Assembly (NCBI RefSeq): GCF_018687715.1
Contig: NC_056766.1
Coordinates: 11,955,501 to 12,019,500 of the forward strand
Source of the DNA: Carya illinoinensis
Taxonomy: Eukaryota; Streptophyta; Magnoliopsida; Fagales; Juglandaceae
DNA: 64,000 bases
Reading direction: 5' to 3'
Shown: piece after piece, positions 33,440-45,229 of the stretch
Layout: each line of letters starts with the position of its first letter
How positions within the stretch are numbered: position 1 is the stretch's first letter
Notes under the pieces: generated by a model
Database searches by the model: none
Seen by the model: the letters and a program-made list of their open reading frames with translations, nothing else
Told to the model about the DNA's origin: nothing
Translations under genes and position numbers: made by a program

Positions 33440-34234
33440 TGGGATTGTGTTAGAATCTGGGCGTCTCCTTTACCTTGGGCTCATTGGATTTGGCATTATC
33501 ACCTGCCCTAGAAAATTTCTATTATGATGTGGAAAGCGTTTAATAACTGTTTGAGTGTGGATGATAAGATCAAAAGGGTTGGCATTTCTATGGCTTCCAA
33601 GTGTAATTGTTGTTCTATTGGTCATACTGAGGACTTGAATCATGTGCTTTGTACTGGTGACTTTGCCAGACACATTTGGCGACTGGCTGCTATTCAGTTA
33701 GGTGTGCATATGGGAGTTTTCCAAACTTGGCAGGAATAATCAAATTTTTGGTTTCATCGTGCTGGAAAGTCTTCCCAGGTGCGGATTATATTTGGTTTTC
33801 TCCCTTCTATTATTTCTTGAAAGCTTTGGAATAGGCGATGTAAGGCCTGGCATGAAGGTAGGGCTAACAATGTTGATTCGGTTTGGCATGCTATTAAGTT
33901 ATGGATTCGCCGTATTATGGATTTGATCATGAAATTTACTAGGCTTCCTAACAAGGATGTTGCTATTTTACAAAGATTGGATATCCTGGTTTTATCTCCT
34001 ATACCTAAGAAGGTTCACGTGGTGAGGTGGACTAGGCCTTCTCAGAGTAGGGTCAAACTCAATACTGATGGGAGTAGCTTTGGTAATCCTGATCCCTTAG
34101 GCACTGGGGGTGTCATTTGAGATGAGAGTGGTAGGTTACTTGATGCTTATTCTATTTTCTTGGATCAGGGGTCTAATAATTCTGCTGAACGTAGAAGTTT
34201 GTTGGAAGGTGTTCGTAGGTGCTATCACTTGGGT
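33440..34234 (+). pseudogene. LINE zf-RVT and RNase H, first copy
   Basis: zf-RVT (about 33520-33730): MMWKAFNNCLSVDDK, ASKCNCCSIGHTEDLNHVLC, then FARHIWRLAA. RNase H (34045-34234): SRVKLNTDGSSFGNP with the first Asp, then SAERRSLLEGV. It stops abruptly at a poly-T run (about 34236-34256), where the sequence jumps back into the RT. Confidence 0.75.
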
Positions 34235-34252
34235 CTTTTTTTTTTTTTTTTT

Positions 34253-36562
34253 TTTTGTGATTTATAAGATTTGTGCTAAAATTATTGTGGGTTGTCTTGC
34301 CAATTTATTGTCTAAGATGATTTTCTACGAGCAAATGGCCTTTATTCTAGGTCGTAGCATTTTTGAGAACATCATTCTGACTCAGGAGATGGTCTACTCT
34401 ATTCATAAAAGCTCTTTTGGGGGCAATGTTATGGTTAAACTTGACATGTCCAAAGCTTAAGATAGAGTGGATTGGAAATTTTTACTTCATGTCTTGGCCA
34501 ACTTTGGTTTTTCCTCTCATGTTATTGATATGATTCAAGCTTGTATTTCCTCCCCTTGGTATTCCATCATGATGAATGGGACTTTTTTGGGATTTTTTTA
34601 AAGGAAAGCGTGGTTTGAGGCAAGGTCACCCTCTTTCTCCTTATTTTTTTTATTATCATGCAAGAGGCGCTCTCTCGTCTTCTCAAGCAATATTTTTTCA
34701 AAGGCAAAATTGGCTCAAGCTAGAGGTACCCCTCTTATCTTCCCACCTTATATATGTAGATGATGTTGTTATTTTTGCTAATGGTGGTAAACAATTTATG
34801 AGGAATCTTATGAAGGTCTTGACTCTTTATGAAGATTGGACGGGTCAAGTTCTTAATAAGGATAAAAGTGCTATTTATTTCTCCAAGAAAATTCCTGTTT
34901 CTAGGAAGCTTTCCATCTTCATATTATTGGTTTTTTTTAAGGCTGTTTCTCTTTTAAGTACTTGGGTGTGCCTATTGTGGTGGGGAGACTTAACGCTAGT
35001 CATTTTGGGGAACTACTTGGTAAATTCCAAAAAACGATTGCAAGTTGGAAGATGAAAATGCTCTCGGCAGGTGGTAGAAATATTCTTCTGCATCATGTAT
35101 TATCTAGTATGGCCATTCATCTTCTTGCTGTGTTACATGTCCTTAAGATTGTCCTTGTGGTGTTGAATAAGCTTCTGAATTCTTTCTTTTGGGGTGCTTT
35201 TGATGGCAAGGCTAAGAGGAAATGGATTTCTAGGAATCATATTTGTAAACCTATTGATGAAGGTGGTTTGGGTATTAGGGATTTTGGGGATATTAAAAAA
35301 ACTCTTCATATAAAACTTGCTTGGCTTCTCATGCAAGGACAGTCTCTTTGGGTGGATTTTTTTAGAGGTAGGTATGTTAAAAATAGTCATTTATCTCTTC
35401 TGGCACCTAATAAGGGTACTCGGTTTCAGAAATCAATTGTTTGCTGTATCCTGAAAGTTTTAAATGGGTCTAAGTAGAACGTGAAAGAGGGTAATATTTC
35501 TTTCTAGTATGATAACTAGGAGAAGGATGGCTCGCTTAGTAGTCAATTTCCTGTGATTGAGCAACCTCATTTGAAACCTCATTTAAAAATTAAAGATTGG
35601 CGTATTGATAATGGGTGTGATATTCATCTCTTGGAACATCTAGTGGGAAATCATGCTGATTTGTATCATTTCTTTTTTGGGTGAAAGGAGGGGCAATATG
35701 TTTTAATTTGGTTAAAGGATACTCGTGGGCTATTTTCTACCAAAAAGCTTGGGATTGTGTTAGAATCTGGGCGTCTCCTTTACCTTGGGCTCATTGGATT
35801 TGGCATTATCACCTGCCCTAGAAAATTTCTATTATGATGTGGAAAGCGTTTAATAACTGTTTGAGTGTGGATGATAAGATCAAAAGGGTTGGCATTTCTA
35901 TGGCTTCCAAGTGTAATTGTTGTTCTATTGGTCATACTGAGGACTTGAATCATGTGCTTTGTACTGGTGACTTTGCCAGACACATTTGGCGACTGGCTGC
36001 TATTCAGTTAGGTGTGCATATGGGAGTTTTCCAAACTTGGCAGGAATAATCAAATTTTTGGTTTCATCGTGCTGGAAAGTCTTCCCAGGTGCGGATTATA
36101 TTTGGTTTTCTCCCTTCTATTATTTCTTGAAAGCTTTGGAATAGGCGATGTAAGGCCTGGCATGAAGGTAGGGCTAACAATGTTGATTCGGTTTGGCATG
36201 CTATTAAGTTATGGATTCGCCGTATTATGGATTTGATCATGAAATTTACTAGGCTTCCTAACAAGGATGTTGCTATTTTACAAAGATTGGATATCCTGGT
36301 TTTATCTCCTATACCTAAGAAGGTTCACGTGGTGAGGTGGACTAGGCCTTCTCAGAGTAGGGTCAAACTCAATACTGATGGGAGTAGCTTTGGTAATCCT
36401 GATCCCTTAGGCACTGGGGGTGTCATTTGAGATGAGAGTGGTAGGTTACTTGATGCTTATTCTATTTTCTTGGATCAGGGGTCTAATAATTCTGCTGAAC
36501 GTAGAAGTTTGTTGGAAGGTGTTCGTAGGTGCTATCACTTGGGTCTTTTTTTTTTTAATGTT
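34253..36562 (+). pseudogene. LINE RT to RNase H, second copy
   Basis: An exact repeat of the RT, linker, zf-RVT and RNase H described for the first copy, including the same MSKA-stop, the same YVDD (34753-34764) and the same later stops. The RNase H then passes through a shorter T run (36546-36556) into the natural continuation, NVEIETDS. Confidence 0.8.
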
Positions 36563-36596
36563 GAAATTGAGACTGATTCTTAGCTTTTGGTTGACT

Positions 36597-37252
36597 GGAC
36601 TTGAATCATGTGCTTTGTACTGGTGACTTTGCCAGACACATTTGGCGACTGGCTGTTATTCAGTTAGGTGTGCATATGGGAGTTTTCCAAACTTGGCAGG
36701 AATAATCAAATTTTTGGTTTCGTCGTGCTGGAAAGTCTTCCCAGGTGCGGATTATATTTGGTCTTCTCCCTTCTATTATTTCTTGAAAGCTTTGGAATAG
36801 GCGATGTAAGGCCTGGCATGAAGGTAGGGCTAACAATGTTGATTCGGTTTGGCATGCTATTAAGTTATGGATTCGCCGTATTATGGATTTGATCATGAAA
36901 TTTACTAGGCTTCCTAACAAGGATGTTGCTATTTTACAAAGATTGGATATCCTGGTTTTATCTCCTATACCTAAGAAGGTTCGCGTGGTGAGGTGGACTA
37001 GGCCTTCTTAGAGTAGGGTCAAGCTCAATACTGATGGGAGTAGCTTTGGTAATCCTGGTCCTTTAGGCACTGGGGGTGTCATTTGAGATGAGAGTGGTAG
37101 GTTACTTGATGCTTATTCTATTTTCTTGGATTAGGGTTCTAATAATTCTGCTGAACGTAGAAGTTTGTTGGAAGGTGTTCGTAGGTGCTATCACTTGGGT
37201 CTTTTTTTTTTTTTTTTTTTTAATGTTGAAATTGAGACTGATTCTTAGCTTT
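36597..37252 (+). repeat. Third, partial and diverged copy (656-bp unit)
   Basis: GACTTGAATCATGTGC at 36598 matches 35942, giving an offset of 656 bp. The copy covers the zf-RVT end and RNase H start. It differs from the other two at roughly ten single sites (for example TTCGTCGTG against TTCATCGTG, TTCGCGTGG against TTCACGTGG) and has a T run of about 20 (37202-37221). Confidence 0.9.
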
Positions 37253-37440
37253 TGGTTGACTGGATTATCAAGGGTGGTTGTAATATCTAGTATTTAGAGG
37301 AATTTTTGGATGAGTTACATGATTATCTTAATTGTATGGATTATAGAGTGAATCATATTTTTTGTGAAGGTAAAGCTGTGGCGGATTACCTTGCAAAGAG
37401 GGGATCTAGTGGTTTAAATTTTGATTGGTCTAGTGATTTG
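37253..37440 (+). pseudogene. LINE RNase H C-terminal part
   Basis: The frame reads LVDWIIKGGCN, YLEEFLDELHDYLNC and VNHIFCEGKAVADYLAKRGS. The last is the 'ADYLAK' end of the plant LINE RNase H with its catalytic Asp. Coding ends close to the LTR insertion at 37441. The 3' UTR resumes at 40585. Confidence 0.7.
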
Positions 37441-38164
37441 TGTAAGGCCCCGATCTCATAAGGGTCGGAGAGTTAACTCTTATAACCTGAAAACATCTCC
37501 AATAACACAACCATATATAATCCAAGGACTCCATAATTATAAATTCATTTATTCAAACCAAGTGTACTTGTTCTTCCATCAAGACAACTAATTATAATAC
37601 CTCAGAAAAATAAATTAAAATCTCCACAGTCACTCATAACTATCCGTAACCTAAAACACCAAAGTAACATAAATGAGAAATCTATTAACTAAAACTCCCC
37701 AATAACTCTACTTGTACCATCTGGCACTTATTCCTCAACGATCATCAAATCTTGTTAACAATTCATACTCTTGACTCTTGGTTGAAGTATTAAAATTATC
37801 TAAAAAATCTTATGGAGATAAGGGGTGAGTTATCAACAAGAACATATACTAGGGTGTGAACATGAGTATTTATAGAGTTCAGAATGCGGAACAAAACATT
37901 TACCTCCAGAATGCTAAAATCAAGACACTTGCTTTCAGAATGCAAAACATGTATTAAAATATTAGAGTGAAACTTTCAGAAACAAATCTTATTAAAAAAT
38001 AATCATTTGGCGTAGCATTAATGATGATGATGATCATCATCATATCATAGCATCATATTAGAACATCATATCAGATAGAGTTCATGTATAACCCCCATGA
38101 TAGGGTTGTGCATCTGCGGATAACTAGGCAGAACATAATCACTCTGTCACCAAGGTGTGCACTC

Positions 38165-38385
38165 AAATAGAGACCACTACTATAACCCGTGGCAGGGCCG
38201 TATCCACTATTATAACTTGTGGTTGGGCTGTATCCACTATTATTACCTGTGATTGGGCCATATCCACTATTATTACTTGCGGTTGGGCCGTATCCACTAT
38301 TATAACTCGTGGTTGAGCCATATCCACTATTATAACCCATGGTAGGGCCGTATCTACTATTATAACCCATGGTTGAGTTGTAATT
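38165..38385. repeat. Tandem array of about 30 bp units
   Basis: About seven units of the form CCGTATCCACTATTATAACC with GTGG(T/C)TGGG. On the minus strand it reads as a repeated YNSGYGPT-type peptide, but this is likely fortuitous. Confidence 0.85.
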
Positions 38386-39766
38386 GAAAAGAGCAGAAGC
38401 ATAATCAAATTCATAATCAGAAAGTTATGCCAAAGGTCTTTCAGCTTACACATCATATCATAACAAAAATACTGAATAGCTTTAGATAATTTCATATATT
38501 CAACAAAACAAAATCAAAGTATCTTCATCTTAATCACAACAAAACTTTAAGAATCTCATTTTTGCTCTTTTTACAAAGTTCATAAACAATATGCAAAATT
38601 AAGCTCATGTCTACGCTAGTCATGACAAAAGTACTTTCTCTTTCATATAGAGTTCATGAATAATGCCAAAACAAATAATTGTGGTTTTTTTTCACAATTC
38701 TTTTCGAAAACAAAATATACATATTTTAAAAGTCAATCTCACTTTATTTTCTTTTTATGCAAAGTCTAGTATAGGAACTTCACTTACCTAAACTTCTTAG
38801 TTTCTTTGAATCTCCTCAAAAATAGTGTCAAGATGAATATCAATAATCACCTATAAAAAATTTATGTAACTTGAATAAATCTCCACATGAACATATAACC
38901 CATATTTATACCTGAAAAACCTATTGTAATTCCACAAAGCCTAAAATTCTCTTAACTGTGTAAGTGTTATCACTTTCTAAACTCCTCAATATTTTCTTAA
39001 TCGAAAACCTATTGAAGCACATAATCGAATACATATTCTATTCTACACGAAAAAAATCGATATATGTAGATATTTTAAAATGATTAAAAATACCCATAAT
39101 ATATTACAAATTAATAGAATATTTTAGTTACTTAAATTCAAATAAAATAAGTAGTGAAAAACTCTTTTTAAAAAAAAGGAGTTTATTTTCTTATAATTGA
39201 TCATAATTATTAACTCTATACAAGAGGTCTTAATAAATACAAATGTCATATCCATTTTTTCAAATATCGTTAAAATATATTCTCTTATCTGAGTTTATAA
39301 AAATAATTGGTAGGAATATTCTATTCATAAAAAATAGACTTAATAATATTTAATAAAATAATAATAACTAACACAATTTAAAATCCTTTAATTTATTTTC
39401 TATAAGGAAAACAGTTAATTTACTATAAGAGTAGGATTTATAGGCTCAACAAAATACTCCAATCCCGACTTAAACACAATTTCAATTAAAGACTAAACCC
39501 ATCTCAAGAAAAACACAAGTTCAAAACTTTCAAAGTTCGCTTAAGGGACATATCTGTAGTTAGAAATTAAAAGCCTACCCTACTGCTAAAAAATACTAGA
39601 CTCTTCCTTCAAACAAGAGCAACACGCATCACAGGCGGCAAAACTTACCCAGGAAAAGAATTGTGCAGCAATCTACCGAAGGAGAGGACTTGCAGCATTG
39701 CCACCAAGGGAAAGATGGAGTTGTTGAGGTGGTGCGGCGAAGACTCCACTGATCTGCGTGGTTTAC

Positions 39767-39768
<2 letters not shown>

Positions 39769-39818
<50 letters not shown>
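39769..39818. repeat. (GA)n microsatellite
   Basis: About 24 GA units without interruption. Confidence 0.95.
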
Positions 39819-39821
<3 letters not shown>

Positions 39822-40891
39822 TGGTCAGTTGCTCACCAAGGGACAATGAAGAGATGTGCGATCGGTCTGGAGCTACATGCGGTGGCTAAAAATGGAGGCG
39901 TACATGGAGAGCTTTTCTTGCTCTGTTTTGAGGTGCTCGAAACAGAGGGTGATGGAGGCTTGTCTTCCGCTGTGCAGAGGAGATCTCGGCAGTGTTGGGT
40001 GGTCTGGGCATATATCGTGTACTGTGGCCGTGAGGAGTTAGTTTCCATGAGGGCGCAGCTTCGTGGGAGGTTACGCCGTGGACAACCGAACAGTGGGGTT
40101 ACTTTTGGTGGTGCACGGCTGGAGTGGTGAACTCTTAAGGAGTTTGGAAGGCTGAGGTTCCGTGCGTGGACTGAGCAGTGCTACATAAAGGTGGTGCGGC
40201 GGCAGTATCACTATAATTAAAAGTGGCATGCATGTGCATCTATATATAGACAAATGGAAAACCCTAGGAATGAAGAAAAAGCGACGTACGTGCATGGGAT
40301 GTGAAACTGGTCTTTGAGTTCTGGACAGACTCCATCTCTAAAGTAAATTAACTTTCTCCCCTAATTTTCTCGGCCCGTGAAATATTTCAATTAATCCCAA
40401 AATATCTAATAAATTATACCTATTTAGCAAGCTCAATAAAATTATTCGAGGTCTGCCAAAAATAAATATTTGGGCTCATAGTTCATTCCAAAGATATCTG
40501 TAAATCTCTAGTGGGCTTTTCATTTGTATAAATCTAAAAAGTAAAAAAAAAAAAAACATATGGGTATTGGACTCGGGTGTTACAATTTGTCTAGTAGATT
40601 AAGAGGTCTTCTCCACATGGATAGAATTGGCATTCCTTATTTGCGGACCTCTTAGTGGTTTCTCTGGTAAGTTGCCTTTGTTTTATTTTCATTATTATCC
40701 TGACTTGCTTCTAACTCTTTTGCAGGGTTCTTTCTTCTTGTCTACGTTTGGTTATTGTTTTACCATGTACTAGATTGTTATTGTGCTTTGATTTTGGTTG
40801 GTTTAATTTTTTTGATGACTAGGTTTTCCTCTACCATAGATAAGGGCAATTAATAAAATTGGGGTACCGTTCTCTTCTTAAAAAAAAAAAA

Positions 40892-41719
40892 TTCAATTTT
40901 CAAATCATTTTGAAAATTCTTGTTTATTTGTTTGCTTTTTCTTTTTCATTTTTTTTACTAGCATGTTTGATTGTCATTAATTTGATTGTCCATTTGCTTT
41001 GGATTGCTTGGAAGACCATAAGTTCATCCATATTGCCATTTGGATTATTATGATTGTGCACAACAAGTGTCAAGATTCTAAAAAATCTATCAAGATTTTA
41101 GAGTTAAAGAGTGGTTAGAGTGATATATATGAAATAAATCCTATAACTTTTAGGTGTATCTTGGACAATGAGATGAGATAAGATGTTTTTAGATAAAAGT
41201 TGAAAGTTGAATAAAATATTATTAGAATATTGCCTTATTTTTATCCGAGTCAATTTCTTGAATGACATTTACAAAATCATCCGAATCCATTTATCATACA
41301 AAAATGCGACAATTTTATCCTAACTTTTCCTTCCTTTGTTTTCCATCCGTTTGAGATCTTTTCCATAATCTGGAAGTACGAGCTCGTCTGTTAGTTCAAG
41401 CCCCAAGCTTTAGTAAAGAATCTAAGATGAAAAGCCTTCAACTGTGTCGGCCAACTTATTTCCTAGTCAGCTTATAACTTTGAAAGAGGTAGCAAAGATT
41501 CATATATGATAAATTTGAAACGCTTCGAGACCAAGGTACAAAAGAACTCTATGTTAGAGGTCCCTGTAGCTTTTCTAGATGATTGCTATGATCTTCCAAG
41601 CTGTACACTAAGAGAACCATAGTTTCCATATCAATCTAAGTCAACTACATATATAAGAGGTGTGAGACTTCCCTTCCACGAGTCCTTAAATGTGCAAATG
41701 GATGGTGGTTGACAGCACC
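40892..41719. other. Intergenic DNA with MITE remnant
   Basis: No gene is supported. The MITE-like segment at 41160-41228 is listed separately. The T-rich stretch 40920-40990 is low complexity. Confidence 0.5.
41160..41228. mobile_element. MITE remnant, GATGAGATGAG family
   Basis: ATGAGATGAGATAAGATG, then AAGTTGAAAGTTGAATAAAA and TATTATTAGAAT. The same words occur in reverse complement at 2365-2440 and with changes at 45566-45775. Confidence 0.5.
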
Positions 41720-41724
41720 AAGGG

Positions 41725-42214
41725 TCTTACAAAATACAATGCCAAAAAATGAAATGCATGCAAGAAGGACACAAGGACAACAACCAAAGCATCTCTAAAA
41801 TAAAATGCAACACTCAAGAGATGCATGCAATTGCTAAAGGTGATAAAACATACTGCAGTACATGAAAAGAAGAAGATGGTAGCAGCAGAGAAAAGAAAGG
41901 AGATGGCATAGAAAAGAAGAACATTAGCTAAGGAAATGCATGGCTGCACACAAAGAAGTATGAGGGACATGATGCATAAAGTTGATTCTACCATACTGTG
42001 CATAAAGTTCTGAATTGATGCTTCTAGTTGTGTAGATAATCAAAAAGTTAGTTTTTTAGTAGCTTTTTACTTTTTTGCTTTCTGTAATGTATATATATTT
42101 GACCTTTGTATAGTCGAAAGAATCAATGAGAATTAGACTTCTTCAAATCTCTGTCAATCTTTGTTTCATTTGTTTCGTCTCAATTTCATTTTCTATTCTT
42201 AACAATTTCTAACA
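41725..42214 (+). repeat. 5' LTR of copia element 2
   Basis: 490 bp, from TCTTACAAAATACAATGC to TTTCTAACA. Both LTRs start TCTTACA, so the usual TG start is TC here, probably already in the parental copy. It contains a TATATATATTTGACC box near 42091. Confidence 0.88.
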
Positions 42215-42230
42215 TGGTGTCAAAGCATGA
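42215..42230 (+). other. Primer binding site (initiator tRNA-Met type)
   Basis: TGGTGTCAAAGCATGA directly after the LTR. It resembles the usual copia TGGTATCAGAGC. Confidence 0.75.
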
Positions 42231-42279
42231 TTAATTTCCTGCAATACCTTCTTAATTTCTGATCATTTTTCATTAAGCT

Positions 42280-43200
42280 ATGACCTCCTCTTCTTCCACC
42301 TCTTTTTCTCCTATAGAAGATCCTAGTAGCCTATTTTTCTTGCATCACAGTGGTAATGCAAACACTGTCATTGTTTCACCATCCTTAATTGGCTCCAACT
42401 ACATTTCTTGGAGTAGATCTTTCCTTCTCTCTATTTCAATAAAAAACAAGTCAAGTTTCTTAGATGACACCATCTCCACTCTTGGCCTTGCAGATCCCTC
42501 ATATGTATCTTGGTTATGGTGCAACAACATCCTACTTGCTTGGATTTTAAATTCTAATTCCAAGGACATAGCCTCTAATGTGTTTTTCATGAACTCAGCT
42601 AAACAAGTATGGGATAAACTCAAGAAGCGTTTTGCATAGCCTGGTGAAGCTAGAATATATCACCTTTAATACAACCTTAGTGGCATAGTTCAAGGGCATC
42701 TTTCTGTAAGTGACTACTTCACCCAACTTAATGCCATTTGGGAAGAACTGCATAGCTATAGACCCCTCCCTTGTTGCTCTTGTGGTTTATGTGCATGTGA
42801 TGCTTTAAGGAATATTGGTGAAGTTCAACAAAGAGACTATGTTTTCAAATTTTTAATGGGTTTAAACGATAGCTATGATGCTGTCAGAGGGCAAATTATC
42901 TTGTTGAGTCCCTTGTCTTTTCTAGATAAAACCTTCTCACTTATTTTACAAGAAGAGAGGCTAAGGCAAGCAAGAAACATGGTTGTACCTACAACAAAAT
43001 CATCTACCTTACTTGCTTATCAAAGCTTTTCGAAGAAAAAGGAGAAAATAGATTTGGTTTGGGGTCATTGTGGAAAGATAGGACACATGAAGGAGAAGTG
43101 CTACAAACTAATAGGCTTTCCCCCCACTTTCAAATTCACCAAATCTAAATTTGGAAGTGATTCTGGAAAACTTGCTGCTACTGCTTACTTTGCAAATTAG
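42280..43200 (+). pseudogene. Copia gag
   Basis: The ATG at 42280 opens MTSSSSTSFSPIEDPSS, then HHSGNANTVIVSPSLIGSNY and SWSRSFLLSISIKNK, the copia-type gag N-terminal domain. Next come WLWCNNILLAWILNS and AKQVWDKLKKRFA, followed by a TAG. After the stop the frame goes on to FLMGLNDSYDAVRGQIILL, and the zinc knuckle VWGHCGKIGHMKEKCYKL (about 43057-43110). The first Cys of the CCHC box appears lost (W-G-H-C). The knuckle is followed by IGFPP, as usual. Confidence 0.78.
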
Positions 43201-43539
43201 GTTGCTCTAGGTGGTTCCATTGAGGATCAAACTGTTGCTTCAGGCTATGCACCACCTGCTCCAAGTACTTCTTAGTTAACCCTCTCTCAAGCACAAGCAC
43301 AACACCTTGTGGCACTTGTCAATGCTCAATTCCCTCAACTGGCCTTGGGACACAATAAACCACTCCTGCCACCACCTGTGCATCCCTCACCAATTATCTC
43401 AGAACCTGCTCCTTCAACAATATCTCAATCCAACCTAGTAGGTATTCATCACTACTTTTGAATGTCACAACCCCTCTCTCATAACCCCTCTCTTTTCAAT
43501 GTCACAAGTCATGACAAACTCACTACTCTTTCACAAGAT

Positions 43540-43720
43540 CAGCCTATCCTTCATAACACACCATGGATCATGGACACAAGAGCCATTGATCACATGGTGT
43601 GCTTTACCTCATTTTTTACTAATTCTTCTTGCTGCATTCAAGCTTTTATACAACTTCCAAATGGCACAAAAGCTAAGTCACACGCATAGGCATTGTTAAA
43701 CTATCAGATTCTCTTCTTCT
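43540..43720 (+). pseudogene. Copia protease
   Basis: PWIMDTRAIDHMVCFTSFF is the protease start. The catalytic DTGA triad reads DTRA, losing the conserved Gly. FIQLPNGTKAKSHA follows, then a stop and a frameshift. Further pieces run to about 43800. Confidence 0.7.
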
Positions 43721-43959
43721 TACTGATGTCTTATGTGTTCCCTCTTTTGCTATCAATCTCATCTCAGTCAAAGACCAGACACTTGTCTATTTTTCTTAAA
43801 TGATCTTTGTTTCATTTAGGTCCTCTCTTCGTGTATTATGATTGGACTTGCTAAAATCCATGCTGGTCTCTATCACCTATTGTCTTCACCAGCTGCCAGC
43901 ACCAACATCCCATCTTCCTGGTCTAACTCGAGTCAACCAAGCTACTGTACATCAAGATT

Positions 43960-44905
43960 TCGACCTATGGCACTTCAAGTTATGACATTTATCTCCTCAA
44001 ATAATCAATTCAATTCATTCCAATGTACCTAATATAAAGTCGAAGGATAAATCTCATTGTAAGGTTTGTCACTTGTCTAAATAGAAACAAATTTCATTCC
44101 CTTCAAGTACTTCAAGTAGTTCATTTCCTTTTGATTTGATCCATTGTCATATATGGGGTCCATATTCCCAAGCTTCCCTTCAAGGATCTCATTACTTTTT
44201 AACTATTGTTGATGATTATTCTTGAGTTATTTGGATTTCCTTAATGAGATTAAAATCAAATACGAGATCCCTTTTGCAATCTTTCTTCCATCTCATACAA
44301 ATCCAATTCAACAAAAACATCAAGCAAATTAGAACCAACAATGTACTTGAGATTGCTATGACTGATTTTTACAGAACACATGTCATCATTCATCAAACAT
44401 CATGTGTGTATACCTATCAACAAAATGGTGTTGTTGAGAAGAAACATCAACATCTCTTGAATGTTGTCCTAGCCCTTCTTTTTCAAGCATAATTACCAAT
44501 CAAATTTTGAGGAGCTGCTATGTTAACTACAACCTATATCATTAACAGAATCCCCACACCTCTCCACTCCAATAAATCCCCATATGAGATGCTTTTCTCA
44601 TCACCACCTTCATACTCAAACCTTTGGGTCTTCTCTTATGTTGGCACTCTCAAACACAGCAGAACCAAATTTCAACATAGAGCTAAACCTTGCATTTTCT
44701 TGGGATACCCTACTAATGTCAAAGGTTATAAACTGTATGGTATTGAATCTCACTCTACCTTCATCTCTCAAAATATCATTTTTCATGAATCTATTTTCCC
44801 CTTCAAATCTGGTTCTCCTTACAACAATGATTTGTCATCCTTTCCAAATAATTTGGTCCTACCTTCTGCAATGCCAGATGACATCTTTTCCTTCCCTTAA
44901 AATTC
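43960..44905 (+). pseudogene. Copia integrase
   Basis: Parts in order: the zinc finger region (CKVCHLSK, about 44060), the core with IHCHIWGPYS where DLWGP is expected (Asp changed to His), IVDDYS, and IRTNNVLEI where RTDNG is expected (Asp to Asn). QQNGVVEKKHQHLL follows, with the Glu retained. The C-terminal part is ITYIINRIPTP-like, SPYEMLFSSPPSYSNLWVF and KPCIFLGYPTNVKGYKL. Two of the three DDE residues are gone. Confidence 0.78.
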
Positions 44906-45229
44906 TCAAACTCTCACTCAAACTCTCACTCCCTCACAATCTAAAGAACCTTCCTCACTAGCTGACCCTTCCACCTTTCCCTCACCTACTACCCCCACAT
45001 TTCCCTCACCTGATCCTGACCCTCTCCCCCTTTGAAGGTCTGCTAGAAATACAAACCAACGTGCTTATCTTCATCAATATCATTGCCAAGTTTCAGCATT
45101 TCAACTCTTCCTTCCCTCCTCCACAATCCATCCCCTTCATGATTACATAACTTACAAACATCTCTCTCCCTCTCAGCAATCCTTTTCTGTTTTACTTTCA
45201 TTACTTCATGGCCCCAGTCATATAATGAA

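Larger units (their letters stand above)
31943..36562 (+). repeat. 2310-bp direct tandem duplication inside a LINE
   Basis: The unit 31943-34252 recurs at 34253-36562 with an offset of exactly 2310 bp. Every translated segment I compared (159, 171, 85, 67, 71, 74, 66 and 67 residues) is identical in both. The unit starts inside the RT (TTTTGTGATTTATAAG) and ends in a poly-T tract within the RNase H. Confidence 0.93.
37441..40584 (-). mobile_element. 3.14-kb solo LTR (or nonautonomous LTR element)
   Basis: It begins TGTAAGGCCCCGA and ends TCGGGTGTTACA, with a perfect 5-bp TSD ATTTG at 37436-37440 and 40585-40589. On the minus strand it starts TGTAACACCCGAG. A TATA-like CTATATATAG (near 40240), a CTCTCT tract and a C-rich leader follow in that direction, so the LTR is probably oriented minus. 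No gag or pol is present. It contains a 30-bp tandem array (38165-38385) and a (GA)n tract. It interrupts the 3' end of the LINE, so it is younger. Confidence 0.8.
30131..40891 (+). mobile_element. LINE (L1-type) with internal duplication and LTR insertion
   Basis: Order: ORF1 end (30197-30406), ORF2 endonuclease (30403-31100), RT (from about 31720), linker, zf-RVT and RNase H. It then repeats itself: 31943-34252 recurs as 34253-36562, and part recurs again at 36597-37252. The 3' end continues to 37440, resumes at 40585 after a solo LTR, and ends in poly-A at 40880-40891 after AATAAAATTGGGGTAC. The shared 3' end places it in the family of the LINE at 1-1857. The ORF2 frames carry stops, for example one in the first residues (MISPIIF-stop). 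The 5' end is approximate. Confidence 0.85.

Noticed and set aside
38071..38495. Minus-strand YNSGYGPT-type repeat protein
   Set aside because: It arises from a 30-bp tandem array in a non-coding LTR, and another minus-strand frame is open across the same array.
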